Assembly: GCF_002252625.1 (NCBI RefSeq)
Contig: NZ_NQKW01000014.1
Coordinates: forward strand, 1 to 64,000
Reading direction: 5' to 3'
From: Synechococcus sp. 1G10
GTDB lineage: Bacteria > Cyanobacteriota > Cyanobacteriia > PCC-6307 > Cyanobiaceae
Length of the DNA stretch: 64,000 nucleotides
Shown here: piece by piece, positions 55,454-63,784 of the stretch
Numbering within the stretch: the first letter of the stretch is position 1
Layout: the number at the start of each line of letters is the position of its first letter
Program-made: the position numbers and the translations under genes
The notes under the pieces: generated by a model
What the model was told of the DNA's origin: nothing
The model's database searches: none
Seen by the model: only the letters and a program-made list of their open reading frames with translations

Positions 55454-55630
55454 TTGGCGCACTATCTCACAGAACGAAGCGGAGCTTTAGGCTTGGATCT
55501 TGATACTGTGGCTCAGGAAGCAGGCAATGTCGCGGTTCGGCAAAGGCAGGAAGAGGCCGAAGCCGATGTGAGTTCTTTCTGCGCAAGCCACCAGGGGGAA
55601 GTACTGAATGCTGCTATGAAAATGAATTGA
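55454..55630 (+). CDS. Possible small acidic protein (58 residues)
   Basis: A frame from TTG 55454 reads MAHYLTERSGALGLDLDTV and goes on with AQEAGNVAVRQRQEEAEADV to TGA 55628-55630. The Glu/Ala-rich, Arg-containing composition looks more like coding than chance and it lies just after the R' box of attC B, where the next cassette gene would start. No ribosome site and no family recognised. It may be a fragment. Confidence 0.3.
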   Translation: MAHYLTERSGALGLDLDTVAQEAGNVAVRQRQEEAEADVSSFCASHQGEVLNAAMKMN

Positions 55631-56213
55631 AGCAAAATTCAACTTCCAGCCTAAACTCTTGTTCTTGAATCCCGGAGAGGAACAGTGCACGCAGAGCTGC
55701 CTAACACGCCCCTTTGAGCCACACAAGCACAGCTCAAAAGTCGAGCAAAATGAGCGCTTGCCCTGCATGAGAACCTGAGCTAGCCAGCATTATCGCCACG
55801 AAGGCAGATTATCTTTCCAAAAGCATAGGGATTGCTTTTAGAGTTGCCAAGGTTCATAGGTCGAGCCTTGCCCAGCAGTCGCTCTCGAGAATCCTCCCTA
55901 CGAGTTGCTGATGCGGGCAAGCCGAGACCCAAATTTTCTCCGACCTCAAGCACCAACGATAAGCCTTGCTTTATACCATCGCTGCCCGCTTCTGGCCTGG
56001 AGCGCCAGAGGACTCACTGAACAGCCTCACCTTCAAATCGAAGCCATTACTGCCTCCAAAAACAAAACCACGATCATCAATTGAGGAGGGCTTCATGGCT
56101 TCTCTGGCGCTGGATTGAACCCGTTTCGGAAAGATCCCGCAACATCTTGACAGCCCACGCCTTGGAGCCTCTCACCGATCAGACCTAAGATAAAATTCTT
56201 CAGCCCAAAGCGA
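55631..56213. other. Degenerate non-coding stretch, AT-richer
   Basis: About 580 bases without a supportable gene. A GCCTAAC (55699-55705) followed by a CTTTGAGC/GCTCAAA stem (55712-55738) resembles an attC half, but no GTTRRRY box follows. This may be a decayed third site. Confidence 0.35.
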
Positions 56214-56453
56214 ATGTTGGCTCTGCTTCTGGCCGCCTCCATAAACGGTTCACCGAGCACAAAAATAGCCAACGCCACTCCCCCAGCGGCACCCTGCAAG
56301 ATCACCCAAGAGGTCACCGGCACCGCCCCTTCTGACATCGTTCAGAAGATGTTCGCGGCCCACTTCGACGCGCCCTTGAATCGTGTCGACTGCCGTGACA
56401 ACGGCCTCTGCTACCAAACATGGGGCAAAGACTGCAAAAAAGCCAACCTCTGA
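56214..56453 (+). CDS. Small cysteine-containing protein, possibly exported
   Basis: A 79-codon frame from ATG 56214. The start MLALLLAASINGSPSTKIAN has a short hydrophobic stretch that could be a signal peptide, but it lacks the usual basic N-terminal residues. The mature part has four cysteines (APCKITQ, VDCRDNGLCYQTWGKDC), which could form two disulfides. Codon use toward the 3' end is GC3-rich like the surrounding core genes. An antisense 81-codon frame (56093-56338) is less convincing. Function unknown. Confidence 0.45.
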   Translation: MLALLLAASINGSPSTKIANATPPAAPCKITQEVTGTAPSDIVQKMFAAHFDAPLNRVDCRDNGLCYQTWGKDCKKANL

Positions 56454-56559
56454 GCTGCCACGCCGAAGGGAAGGCTCATGGTCGCCTCAGCTTCTAGGCC
56501 ACCAAGTCTCGGTAGAGTGTGCAAAGAGTGAATACCCACAGGCTTCGGCATTGAGCGCC

Positions 56560-56751
56560 ATGGCGACGATCGAGTGCAACACCCAACAACCCAACCCCCG
56601 TCAGCAGGTGCTGGTGCATTCCTTGCGCCAGCGGATCGCCGAAGCCCGTAGCCGCCACGACGCCGACACCATCCAGGCCCTCTTCCGTGAGGCCGTCTAC
56701 TTGGGCATTCAGCCGAACCTCCTTGATCAAGGCGCTGGCTCGGCCGGCTGA
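56560..56751 (+). CDS. Small hypothetical protein
   Basis: ATG 56560 (MATIECNTQQPNPRQQVLVH) gives 63 residues, with a helical RQRIAEARSRHDADTIQALFREAVYLGIQPNLLDQ segment that looks like a single TPR-like or coiled helix pair. The longer open frame upstream is not protein-like. It sits 17 bases upstream of the epimerase gene on the same strand, so both may be cotranscribed. Family not recognised. Confidence 0.55.
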   Translation: MATIECNTQQPNPRQQVLVHSLRQRIAEARSRHDADTIQALFREAVYLGIQPNLLDQGAGSAG

Positions 56752-56768
56752 GCCTCTGCAGCACACCC

Positions 56769-57623
56769 ATGGATCTGGTGGTGCTCCACAGCCTCTGGGG
56801 CTTCAGGGGCACGCTGAGCGCAGCAATCAGCCGGGCCCGCTGCCATGGCTTCAATGGGCTGGAGGCCAACCTGGCGCATCCGGTCCTAACGGGCAGCGCA
56901 CCAAGCGCCGTGGTGGAAGCGTTGGCAGCATCAGGCCTGGGCCTGATGCTCGAGATCGTCACCGGCGGCGACTATGTGCCCGATCTGGCCACCACTCCTG
57001 AGGCTCATCTGAGCCAGCTGGCTGAACAGCTGCAGGCCTGCCCGCCACTCCAGCCCCTGGGAGTCACGGTGATCACCGGCAGCGACAGCTGGAGCTGGCC
57101 CCAGCAATCCTGGTTCTGGGATCGGGCCCTGGAGCTGGCATCCGCCAGCCCACTGCCGGTGAGCTTCGAAACCCATCGCTCCCGCAGCCTCGCCGATCCC
57201 TGGCGGATCCGCTCCTGGCTGGAGCGCTACCCCCAGTTGCGCCTCACCGCCGACATCAGCCACTGGTGCGTGGCCTGCGAGCGGCTGATGACGCCGGATC
57301 TGGCGCCGATCCAGGCGATCGCCGAACGGGTGGATCACCTCCATGCCCGGGTGGGTCATGCCCAGGGGCCCCAGGTGGGCCACCCGTTCGCGCCCGAGCA
57401 CGCCACCGCCCTGGCGGCCCATCGGGCCTGCTGGCAGCTGTTTCTGGATCAGGCGAGAGCGCGCGGCATGGAGCGCTTCACACTCACTCCGGAGTTCGGT
57501 CCCGACGGCTACCTGCCCACCCTTCCCTTCACGAACAAGCCCGTAGCCGATCTGCTGCAGATCAACACGGCCATGGCCGCCTGGCTCAGGCGTGAGCTGG
57601 ACACGGGGGCTCCAGCCCCATGA
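56769..57623 (+). CDS. Sugar phosphate isomerase/epimerase-like TIM-barrel protein
   Basis: The protein has 284 residues. Xylose-isomerase-like TIM barrel pattern: HSLWGFRGTLSAAISRARCHGFNGLEANL, LGLMLEIVTGGDYVPDL, VSFETHRSRSLADPWRI (metal-ligand Glu-x-His region), LRLTADISHWCVAC (Asp ligand), DHLHARVGHAQGPQVGHPF and FTLTPEFGPDGYLP (C-terminal Glu). Typical members bind a divalent metal with Glu, Asp, His, Glu ligands, all visible here. The substrate is unknown. The 3' end overlaps the convergent Rieske oxygenase gene by 38 bases. Confidence 0.82.
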   Translation: MDLVVLHSLWGFRGTLSAAISRARCHGFNGLEANLAHPVLTGSAPSAVVEALAASGLGLMLEIVTGGDYVPDLATTPEAHLSQLAEQLQACPPLQPLGVTVITGSDSWSWPQQSWFWDRALELASASPLPVSFETHRSRSLADPWRIRSWLERYPQLRLTADISHWCVACERLMTPDLAPIQAIAERVDHLHARVGHAQGPQVGHPFAPEHATALAAHRACWQLFLDQARARGMERFTLTPEFGPDGYLPTLPFTNKPVADLLQINTAMAAWLRRELDTGAPAP

Positions 57624-58692
57624 TCCGCGCATAGAGCGCCTGCTGGTGCAGGATCCGCCGCTCCAGCCGATGGGCAGGGCCGGGCCTCAGATCGCTGGCA
57701 TAGCCCCGCTGGGCCGACTCCACCAGGGCCCGGTCTTCCTCCAGAAAGCAACGCAGCTCCTCGATCCAGGCTGCGCCCCCGGCCTGCTGAGCGGGATCAC
57801 CCAGCAGCCACACCTGCAGGCGGCAGCGCCCGAGCTCGCGGGGAGGGAAACTGATCAGGGCCAGACGCCCGTCGGGCCAGGCCAGCAGATGAATCCAGGG
57901 AGGCGCGCCGAAGGTGAGGAACTCCGGCTTCTGCGGATCAGCGCCACTGCCCTGAACCGGAACCGGGGTGGCCAGCAGATTGGTGTGGTCGCCAAAGCGA
58001 TGCCGGTAGTGACGCACCGGCCCCTGCTGACGGTGCAGGGTGTTGGGGTGGGCGATGGCCACGTGGTAATCGTCAAGCGTGTTGTCGTGGGCGATCTTCC
58101 AGTTGCAGGCCAGGTCCCCCTCCAGGCTGGCCAGCAGCACCCGTGGCCGCTCCAGCCCCTCTCCCAGCTCCTGTTCCACCAGATCCAGCTGGTGCTCAAG
58201 AGGCAGTGGATCCGGACCGATCGCCACCCAGATCACCGAGCCACGCAGGGCACAGGCCAGCTCGAGCAGGGGCCAGTCCTCACGGGCGAAGGGAGTCACG
58301 AACTCCGCCTCCCGGGCTGCGGCCCGCAGGCTGCCATCCAGGTCGTAGGTCCAGCCGTGATAGGGGCAAATCAGACGGCGGCAGGCCTGGGCCGCTTCTG
58401 CACCAGGCAACAGGGCCACGCCGCGGTGCGGGCAGCGGTTGAGAAACGCCCGCGGCGGCCCGCCGGGCGGATGGGTGAGCAGCAGGGGGAGATCCAGCAA
58501 CTGCAGAGCCAGGGCTGATCCCTCCGGAAGGCTGGAGAGGGCTGCCACCGGATGCCAGAAGTGGGGCGCATAAACCTGCCGTTCGCGCTCCGCCACCGAG
58601 GTGGAGCGATAGAGCTCAGCCTCCAGAAAGAGACGCTGCTCAAACGGATCGTCTGGAGCCTCCATCGTGGCCGCTTCAGCTGGCGGCGCCAT
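57586..58692 (-). CDS. Rieske [2Fe-2S] aromatic/N-demethylase-type oxygenase alpha subunit
   Basis: ATG 58692 (MAPPAEAATMEAPDD) gives 368 residues; ATG 58665 is an alternative. The Rieske cluster is CPHRGVALL (Cys87, His89) and CPYHGWTYDLDG (Cys109, His112). The mononuclear iron site is DDYHVAIAHPN, with DxxHx4H spacing. The single-protein plan, lacking a beta-subunit gene, resembles oxygenases that hydroxylate or N-demethylate small molecules. It is the last gene of the guanidine-type operon and overlaps the ABC ATPase gene by 17 bases. Reductase and ferredoxin partners are not seen, so they must lie elsewhere. The substrate may be a transported guanidine derivative (inference). Confidence 0.88.
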   Translation of the reverse strand: MAPPAEAATMEAPDDPFEQRLFLEAELYRSTSVAERERQVYAPHFWHPVAALSSLPEGSALALQLLDLPLLLTHPPGGPPRAFLNRCPHRGVALLPGAEAAQACRRLICPYHGWTYDLDGSLRAAAREAEFVTPFAREDWPLLELACALRGSVIWVAIGPDPLPLEHQLDLVEQELGEGLERPRVLLASLEGDLACNWKIAHDNTLDDYHVAIAHPNTLHRQQGPVRHYRHRFGDHTNLLATPVPVQGSGADPQKPEFLTFGAPPWIHLLAWPDGRLALISFPPRELGRCRLQVWLLGDPAQQAGGAAWIEELRCFLEEDRALVESAQRGYASDLRPGPAHRLERRILHQQALYARIMGLEPPCPAHA

Positions 58693-59443
58693 CAAGAGTG
58701 CGCAGGGTGTTCACCAGCTCCTCCCGCAGCTCCAGGAACGGCGGCGACACCCTCAGGTGGGCCAGGTTGGAGCGATCCAGATCGGCCTCGACCGTCCTGA
58801 CGATGCGCCCAGGCCGCGGGGCCATGATGTGAACCCGCTGGGCCAGCAGCAGCGCCTCCTCGAGATCGTGGGTGATCAGCAGCGCTGTGAGACCGGAGCG
58901 CTGCCAGAGCTGATAAAGGAACTCCTGCATCGATTCGCGGATCTGCAGATCGAGGGCACCGAACGGTTCATCCAGCAGCACCACCTTGGGATCGGCGGCC
59001 AGGGCACGGGCGATCGCCACCCGCTGCTGCATGCCCCCCGACAGCTCCTTCGGCAGACGCCGGGCGGAATCCTGCAGGCCGACCACCTCCAGGAAGTAGC
59101 CCGTGCGCTCCCGGACCAGGGCCTTGGTCAATCCCTGCAGCGACATGCCGAAGGCCACGTTCTGTGCCGCGGTCATCCAGGGGTACAGGCTGTACTTCTG
59201 AAACACCATGCCCCGGTCGGAGCCGGGCCCTCGCACCGTCTTGCCATCGAGGGCGATCACTCCGGCGCTGGGGCGCTCCAGCCCGGCGATCAGGCGCATC
59301 ACCGTGGACTTGCCGGAGCCGGAACTGCCCACCAGGGCCACGAATTCGCCGGATTTAATCGAAAAACTGATGTCATCAAGCACCAACTTGGCGTGACGAC
59401 CCTCGCCGAAGCTTTTGCTGACGCCGTTGACGGACAGATGCAT
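58676..59443 (-). CDS. ABC importer ATPase (nitrate/sulfonate/guanidine type)
   Basis: The protein has 255 residues. Walker A GSSGSGKST (about residues 38-46), signature LSGGMQQRVAIARAL, Walker B VVLLDEPFGALD and an ITHDLEEALLL H-loop are those of the SsuB/TauB/NrtD family, with a QKYSLYPWMTAAQNV Q-loop. It powers the importer with the permease directly upstream (1-base spacing) and the binding protein. In Synechocystis the same type of transporter accompanies the guanidine hydrolase locus, and here the order is conserved. Substrate is inferred from context. Confidence 0.9.
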   Translation of the reverse strand: MHLSVNGVSKSFGEGRHAKLVLDDISFSIKSGEFVALVGSSGSGKSTVMRLIAGLERPSAGVIALDGKTVRGPGSDRGMVFQKYSLYPWMTAAQNVAFGMSLQGLTKALVRERTGYFLEVVGLQDSARRLPKELSGGMQQRVAIARALAADPKVVLLDEPFGALDLQIRESMQEFLYQLWQRSGLTALLITHDLEEALLLAQRVHIMAPRPGRIVRTVEADLDRSNLAHLRVSPPFLELREELVNTLRTLDGAAS

Positions 59444-59444
59444 C

Positions 59445-60191
59445 TCAGTTAGCCCAACGGCAGCTGCGCCGCAGCACAGCGCGGAAACCCAGATCGATCA
59501 GCAGGCCGATCAGGCCGATCACAATCAGGCCCACGAAGATCTCATCGGTGCGCAGGAAGCGCTGGGCCAGACTGATGCGCTTGCCCAGGCCCTCATTGGC
59601 GGCCACCAGCTCCGCCACGATCACCAGATTCCAGGCCGAGGCCATGTTGATCCGGTAGGCATCGATCACCTGGGGGGCGATGAAAGGGGCCACCACACGG
59701 GTGAGGATGGGCAAGCCACGGCCCCCAAGGGTGAGGGCCGTCTCGATTAGCTCAGGCGGCACGAATTTGACCGCATCCATGATCATCAAGGTGTTGAAGA
59801 AGAAGGTGCCAATGAAGATCAGCAGCACCTTGGGCAGCTCTCCCAGGCCGAAATAGATGATCAGCAGGGGGATGAAAGCAGGCGCCGGCATGTAGCGGAT
59901 CAACCCCAGCAGGGGCTCCAGCAGCCGGCACACGAGTGGATTGCTGCCCATGGCGATGCCCAGGGGCAACGCCAGGCCGGCGGAGAGGGCGAAGCCGAAG
60001 AAGACACGCTGGATACTGGCGAGGGCATCACCCACCAGGATTCCCTCCTGGAACTGGGTCGCAGCCGCCTGCCACACCGCCGGCGGGCTGGGCAGGAAGA
60101 GGGGATCCACGGCACCGCTGAGGCTGATCAACGACCAGAGCAGCAGCACCACGATGATCCCGAGCGGACCAAGCAACCAGGGGGAACGCAT
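59445..60191 (-). CDS. ABC importer permease (SsuC/TauC type)
   Basis: The start at 60191 (MRSPWLLGPLGIIVVLLLWSLI) gives 248 residues; the frame upstream is antisense to the binding-protein gene. It has about six hydrophobic segments and a binding-protein-dependent transport loop near TALTLGGRGLPILTRVVAPFIAPQVIDAYRINMASAWNLVIVAELV, the conserved EAA-type coupling region contacting the ATPase. It is flanked by the ATPase and the substrate-binding gene (10-base gap), forming the standard binding protein, permease, ATPase set. Confidence 0.9.
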   Translation of the reverse strand: MRSPWLLGPLGIIVVLLLWSLISLSGAVDPLFLPSPPAVWQAAATQFQEGILVGDALASIQRVFFGFALSAGLALPLGIAMGSNPLVCRLLEPLLGLIRYMPAPAFIPLLIIYFGLGELPKVLLIFIGTFFFNTLMIMDAVKFVPPELIETALTLGGRGLPILTRVVAPFIAPQVIDAYRINMASAWNLVIVAELVAANEGLGKRISLAQRFLRTDEIFVGLIVIGLIGLLIDLGFRAVLRRSCRWAN

Positions 60192-60201
60192 GGCGGATCG
60201 C

Positions 60202-61272
60202 TCAGGGGGCCGAATCGACGAAACGGGCGTCGAACAGCTTGGTGAGATCCGGTGGCGTCTTGGCCAGGCCCACCTCCTGCAGGAAGGTGCTGATCTCGCC
60301 GGCGGCAAACGGCAGCGAGGCCATGGTGCTGCCGGGCTTGAGCGCCTCGCGGTTCTGCTCGAGCGTGAAGATCGTGGTGCCGAGGTCGTACTCCTTGTAT
60401 TCGGCCTCGCTCACCCCGGCCCGGGCCGCCAGGATCGTGAGACTGGGGCCTGGGTTGGCCTTGATCTCCTTGAGGGTGGCGAACCAGGCGTTCACCACCT
60501 TCTGCAGTTGCTCGGGGTTCTTCTCAACGAACTCACTGCGGCAGACCAGGTGATCGCTGATGGCGCCGGGGAACTCCTTGGAGGAGAACAGGGTGGTGCT
60601 GCCGGGACGCTTGAGCGCCTGGGTGGTGAAGGGCGCGAACACGCCCACGGCATCAACCCTCTCAGCCACGAAGGCCGCTGCTGCCGCTCCGGTTTCCAGG
60701 GGCACGAACTCGATGTCCTTGGCCGTGAGGCCCGCCTTCTTCAGGCCCAGGAGCAGCAGGTAGTGATCAACGGTGCCCTCTTCAGCAGCCACTTTGCGGC
60801 CCTTGAGCTGGGACACCGCGGTGATGCCCTGGGCGGCGATGATCTGATCATTGCCGGTGGAGTTGTCGTTGGTGAGCACCACCCGCAGATCGGCACCACC
60901 GGCGATCGAGCTGATCGTGTCGTTGAGGGTCTGGCTGTTGCAGTCGAGCTGGCCGGCGTTGAGGGCGTTGATCGAATCGAGATAGCCGTCGAACCACTGA
61001 AGAGTCACGGGAACGCCGGCGGCCTTGAACAGGCCCTTCTCCTCGGTGACCTGCCATGGAATCCAACCGGGCCAGGCACTGAAGCCGATCCGCACGGGCG
61101 TGGCGCCCTTCTGCGGAGGGCTCTGGCAGCTCGCCAGCAGGCCACCGCCCAGCACCGCCAGCAGACCGAATCCGAGCAGCCGCTGCCGCCTGCGCCTAGA
61201 AACCTGGGAACGCTGAGTGCGGGACGTGGGGGTGGGCATGGAGGCGAGGGTAGAAGGGGGGATGGAGGTCAT
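60202..61272 (-). CDS. NMT1/THI5-like ABC substrate-binding lipoprotein
   Basis: ATG 61272 gives 356 residues; ATG 61239 is an alternative. A basic N-terminus (RRRRQRLLGFGLLAVLGGG) leads into a lipobox LLASC with Cys49 as the modified residue. The mature part is an NMT1-type periplasmic fold: VRIGFSAWPGWIPWQVTEEKGLFKAAG, LNAGQLDCNSQTLNDTI, AVSQLKGRKVAAEEGTVDHYLLLLGL, ERVDAVGVFAPFTTQAL. This family binds nitrate, sulfonates, thiamine precursors and guanidine-type cations in different operons. The context points to guanidine or a related compound. Confidence 0.88.
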   Translation of the reverse strand: MTSIPPSTLASMPTPTSRTQRSQVSRRRRQRLLGFGLLAVLGGGLLASCQSPPQKGATPVRIGFSAWPGWIPWQVTEEKGLFKAAGVPVTLQWFDGYLDSINALNAGQLDCNSQTLNDTISSIAGGADLRVVLTNDNSTGNDQIIAAQGITAVSQLKGRKVAAEEGTVDHYLLLLGLKKAGLTAKDIEFVPLETGAAAAAFVAERVDAVGVFAPFTTQALKRPGSTTLFSSKEFPGAISDHLVCRSEFVEKNPEQLQKVVNAWFATLKEIKANPGPSLTILAARAGVSEAEYKEYDLGTTIFTLEQNREALKPGSTMASLPFAAGEISTFLQEVGLAKTPPDLTKLFDARFVDSAP

Positions 61273-61338
61273 CGGTTAAGTGGGGAAGGAACAGGGAAAG
61301 ACATCAAGAAGCGGGAGAGATCAACATCTGATCGTTGT

Positions 61339-62682
61339 TCAGAGGAACTCGAGATAGCGCGCCAGTTCCCAGTCGGACACGCAGGCGTGATAGTCGGCCC
61401 ATTCGGCTCGTTTGTAGTCGATGAACGCGTCGGCCATGGCATCACCGAACACCAAGCGGGAGAGTGGATCAGCGGCAAAGGCCTCGATCGCCTCCCCGAG
61501 GGTCCGCGGTAACACCTTCAGACCCCGCTCTGCCCGCTGCTGGGGGCTGAGCCGGTAGGCATTGACGAGATTGGCAGGGCCTGGATCCAGGTCCTCCCTG
61601 ATACCTTCCAGCCCCGCCGCAAGGATCATCGCCGCACCGAGATAGGGGTTACAGGCACTGTCGGCGGCACGACATTCCACCCGATCGGCAGCGGATGGAA
61701 TCCGCAGCATGTTGGTGCGGTTGTTGTTGCCGTAGCAGATGAACACCGGCGCCCAGGTGAAGCCGCTCATCGAGCCCTGGGCCACCAGACGCTTGTAGCT
61801 GTTGACCGTGGGGGCGATCACGGCGCAGATCGCCGGCGCATGGCGCAGGATGCCGGCGATGAACTGCTCCGCCAGAGGGGAGATACCGCCCTCTGTGGCG
61901 CCCACGAAGAGGTTCCGGCCCGTGGCTGGATCCGCCAGCGACATGTTGAAGTGGGCGCCGCTGCCGGTGCGATCACTGAAGGGTTTGGGCATGAAGCTGG
62001 CGATCAACCCATGGCGGTGGGTGATCTCCTTGAGCATCAGCCGGAAGAAGGTGAGTCGATCCGCCATGGTGAGCGCCTCGGCATAGGCGAAGTCGGTCTC
62101 GAACTGGCCATTGCCATCCTCGTGATCGAAGGAATACACCCCCCAGCCCAGATCATTCATCGCCTGAACCAGCTCATCGAGCCAGGGCAGATTGTCGAGC
62201 AGGCCAGTGAGGTCGTAGCAGGGTTTCTCGAGGTTGTCGCGGGAGCTGGCGGGCCGGAGAACGCCGTCATCTCCACGGCGCAGCACAAAGAATTCGGTCT
62301 CGATGCCGAGGTTGAAGCGGAAGCCCATCCGCCCGGCTTCATCCAGGGCGCGGATCAGGATGTTGCGGCTGCAGGCCTCGAAGGGCTGGCCGTGCAGGTG
62401 CAGGCTGCTGGCCAGCCAGACCACATCGCGGCGCCAGGGCAGCACCGTGGCCGTGGCCAGATCGGGGATGGCAGCCACCTCGTCGTCGCTGACATCCTGG
62501 GGAACACCATCGAGGGCGGCACCGGTGAACAGTTCGGAGCCTGCAAGCATCGCCTCGAAATGGGCCAGCGGCACCGCCTTGGCCTTGCTGCTGCCGTGCA
62601 GATCCACAAAGCTGGCCAGGGCATAACTCACCCCCTGGCTGAGCAGGTCGAGCTTGCGCTGCTGCCAGCTCAGGCTGCTCAT
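61339..62682 (-). CDS. Glutamine synthetase-like ligase (GlnT / gamma-glutamylmethylamide synthetase group)
   Basis: The start at 62682 ([30 protein letters not shown]) gives 447 residues and an ATGA overlap with hypB. GS-family motifs: [29 protein letters not shown] (metal Glu), [30 protein letters not shown] (ATP/ammonia loop), [11 protein letters not shown] ([25 protein letters not shown] follows). The N-terminus is that of the GlnT/GmaS group rather than GlnA. Members ligate glutamate with ammonia or amines such as methylamine. In this operon it would capture the amine released by the hydrolase or the oxygenase (inference). Confidence 0.85.
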   Translation of the reverse strand: MSSLSWQQRKLDLLSQGVSYALASFVDLHGSSKAKAVPLAHFEAMLAGSELFTGAALDGVPQDVSDDEVAAIPDLATATVLPWRRDVVWLASSLHLHGQPFEACSRNILIRALDEAGRMGFRFNLGIETEFFVLRRGDDGVLRPASSRDNLEKPCYDLTGLLDNLPWLDELVQAMNDLGWGVYSFDHEDGNGQFETDFAYAEALTMADRLTFFRLMLKEITHRHGLIASFMPKPFSDRTGSGAHFNMSLADPATGRNLFVGATEGGISPLAEQFIAGILRHAPAICAVIAPTVNSYKRLVAQGSMSGFTWAPVFICYGNNNRTNMLRIPSAADRVECRAADSACNPYLGAAMILAAGLEGIREDLDPGPANLVNAYRLSPQQRAERGLKVLPRTLGEAIEAFAADPLSRLVFGDAMADAFIDYKRAEWADYHACVSDWELARYLEFL

Positions 62683-63383
62683 CCCACCTCCACCAGAGCC
62701 GCCTGGCGGGTGTGCTCCCGGGTGGTGGCCAGCACCCACTGGTGCCAGTCATCGAGCCCGGCGCCGCTGCTGGCCGACACCTGGAAAACTTCGGCGGCCG
62801 GGTTGACGGAGCGGATGTGGGTTTCGATGCGCTCCACCGCGACGGGCAGATAGGGCAGCAGATCCACCTTGGTGATCAGCACACAATCGGCCTCCCGGAA
62901 CATCACCGGGTACTTGAGCGGTTTGTCGTCGCCTTCAGTGACACTCAGCAGGGCCACCTTGAGGTGCTCGCCCACCTCGAATTCAGCTGGACAGACCAGG
63001 TTGCCCACGTTCTCCACCCAGAGCAGATCGAGAGCGGCCGGATCCAGCTGCGCCTGGAGCTGACGCAGGCCACCGCTCACCATCGCCGCATCCAGGTGGC
63101 AGGCGCGGCCGGTGGTGATCGGCACCACCGGCACACCCACGGCTTCGAGGCGCTGGGCATCGAGCTGGGTGGTCATGTCGCCCTCCAGCACCGCCATCTC
63201 CAGATGGGGCGCGAGTGCCGTGATCGTGCGCTCCAGCAGGGAGGTCTTGCCGGCGCCGGGGCTGCTCATCACGTTGAGGCAGAGCAGGTTCCAGGCATCG
63301 AAGTGCTCGCGGTTGTGATCCGCCTGGTGCTGATTGGCGGCCATCAGGTTGAGGCCGAGGGTGTCGGTGAGGGGCATGTGCAT
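62679..63383 (-). CDS. HypB-like GTPase, nickel metallochaperone for guanidine hydrolase
   Basis: The protein has 234 residues. G-domain motifs: P-loop [16 protein letters not shown] (about 39-54), [15 protein letters not shown], the metal-binding [12 protein letters not shown] (Cys-His), [11 protein letters not shown] (G3 region with Cys) and [12 protein letters not shown] (TKVD, base recognition). The N-terminal His-rich or CxxCxC nickel-storage tail of classical HypB is missing, which fits the HypB2/GhaB-type chaperones next to guanidine hydrolase rather than the hydrogenase maturation gene. It lies 5 bases after the hypA-like gene. Confidence 0.88.
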   Translation of the reverse strand: MHMPLTDTLGLNLMAANQHQADHNREHFDAWNLLCLNVMSSPGAGKTSLLERTITALAPHLEMAVLEGDMTTQLDAQRLEAVGVPVVPITTGRACHLDAAMVSGGLRQLQAQLDPAALDLLWVENVGNLVCPAEFEVGEHLKVALLSVTEGDDKPLKYPVMFREADCVLITKVDLLPYLPVAVERIETHIRSVNPAAEVFQVSASSGAGLDDWHQWVLATTREHTRQAALVEVG

Positions 63384-63388
63384 GGGAG

Positions 63389-63781
63389 TCAGCGCGAAGG
63401 AACGGCGGCGGGATCTGAGGTCTGTTGCGGCAGGCTGTAGTCGACGGAGCGGATGCGCAGCTCACGGCCGCTGACGATCTCCTCCATGGGCCGATCACAG
63501 CAGGGGGAGCGGTAGGCCTGATCGGGATCGGGGCTGTAGACGCCGGAGCAGCCCAGGCAACGGGCCCGCAGGGGAACGGTCTCGATCTCGAGCGTCGAGC
63601 CGTCGAGCCAGGTACCCTCAACCGCGGCAGCGAAGGTGAACCGCAGCGCCTCCGGTTCCACGCAGGTGAAGTCACCCACCTGCAGGTGCACGGCTGACAC
63701 CACGGGGGTGAGGGGCTCCTGCCCACGCTTCCACTCCTGCAGGGAGAGCAGCAGGCACTTGGTCATGTCGACCTCATGCAC
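63389..63781 (-). CDS. HypA-like nickel/zinc metallochaperone
   Basis: The protein has 130 residues and begins [11 protein letters not shown], where the N-terminal Met-His-Glu supplies the nickel ligand. The zinc site is CLGC (about residues 75-78) with a second pair CC in SPCCDRP (about 93-97). The long C-terminal extension ([23 protein letters not shown]) is unlike the typical short HypA end. Together with the HypB-like GTPase it should insert nickel into the adjacent ureohydrolase, as reported for the Synechocystis guanidine hydrolase partners. It is 3 bases downstream of that gene. Confidence 0.88.
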   Translation of the reverse strand: MHEVDMTKCLLLSLQEWKRGQEPLTPVVSAVHLQVGDFTCVEPEALRFTFAAAVEGTWLDGSTLEIETVPLRARCLGCSGVYSPDPDQAYRSPCCDRPMEEIVSGRELRIRSVDYSLPQQTSDPAAVPSR

Positions 63782-63784
63782 GGC

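Noticed and set aside
56093-56338. 81-codon minus-strand frame with a hydrophobic segment
   Set aside because: The plus-strand frame 56214-56453 has better codon use, cysteine spacing and a plausible signal-like start.
47426-56500. CRISPR array or cas genes in the accessory island
   Set aside because: No regularly spaced direct repeats of CRISPR type and no cas-like protein were seen.
61273-61338. Guanidine riboswitch within the operon
   Set aside because: Only 66 bases separate the ligase and binding-protein genes and the other gaps are shorter; no ykkC-like fold is visible. It may precede gdmH outside the window.
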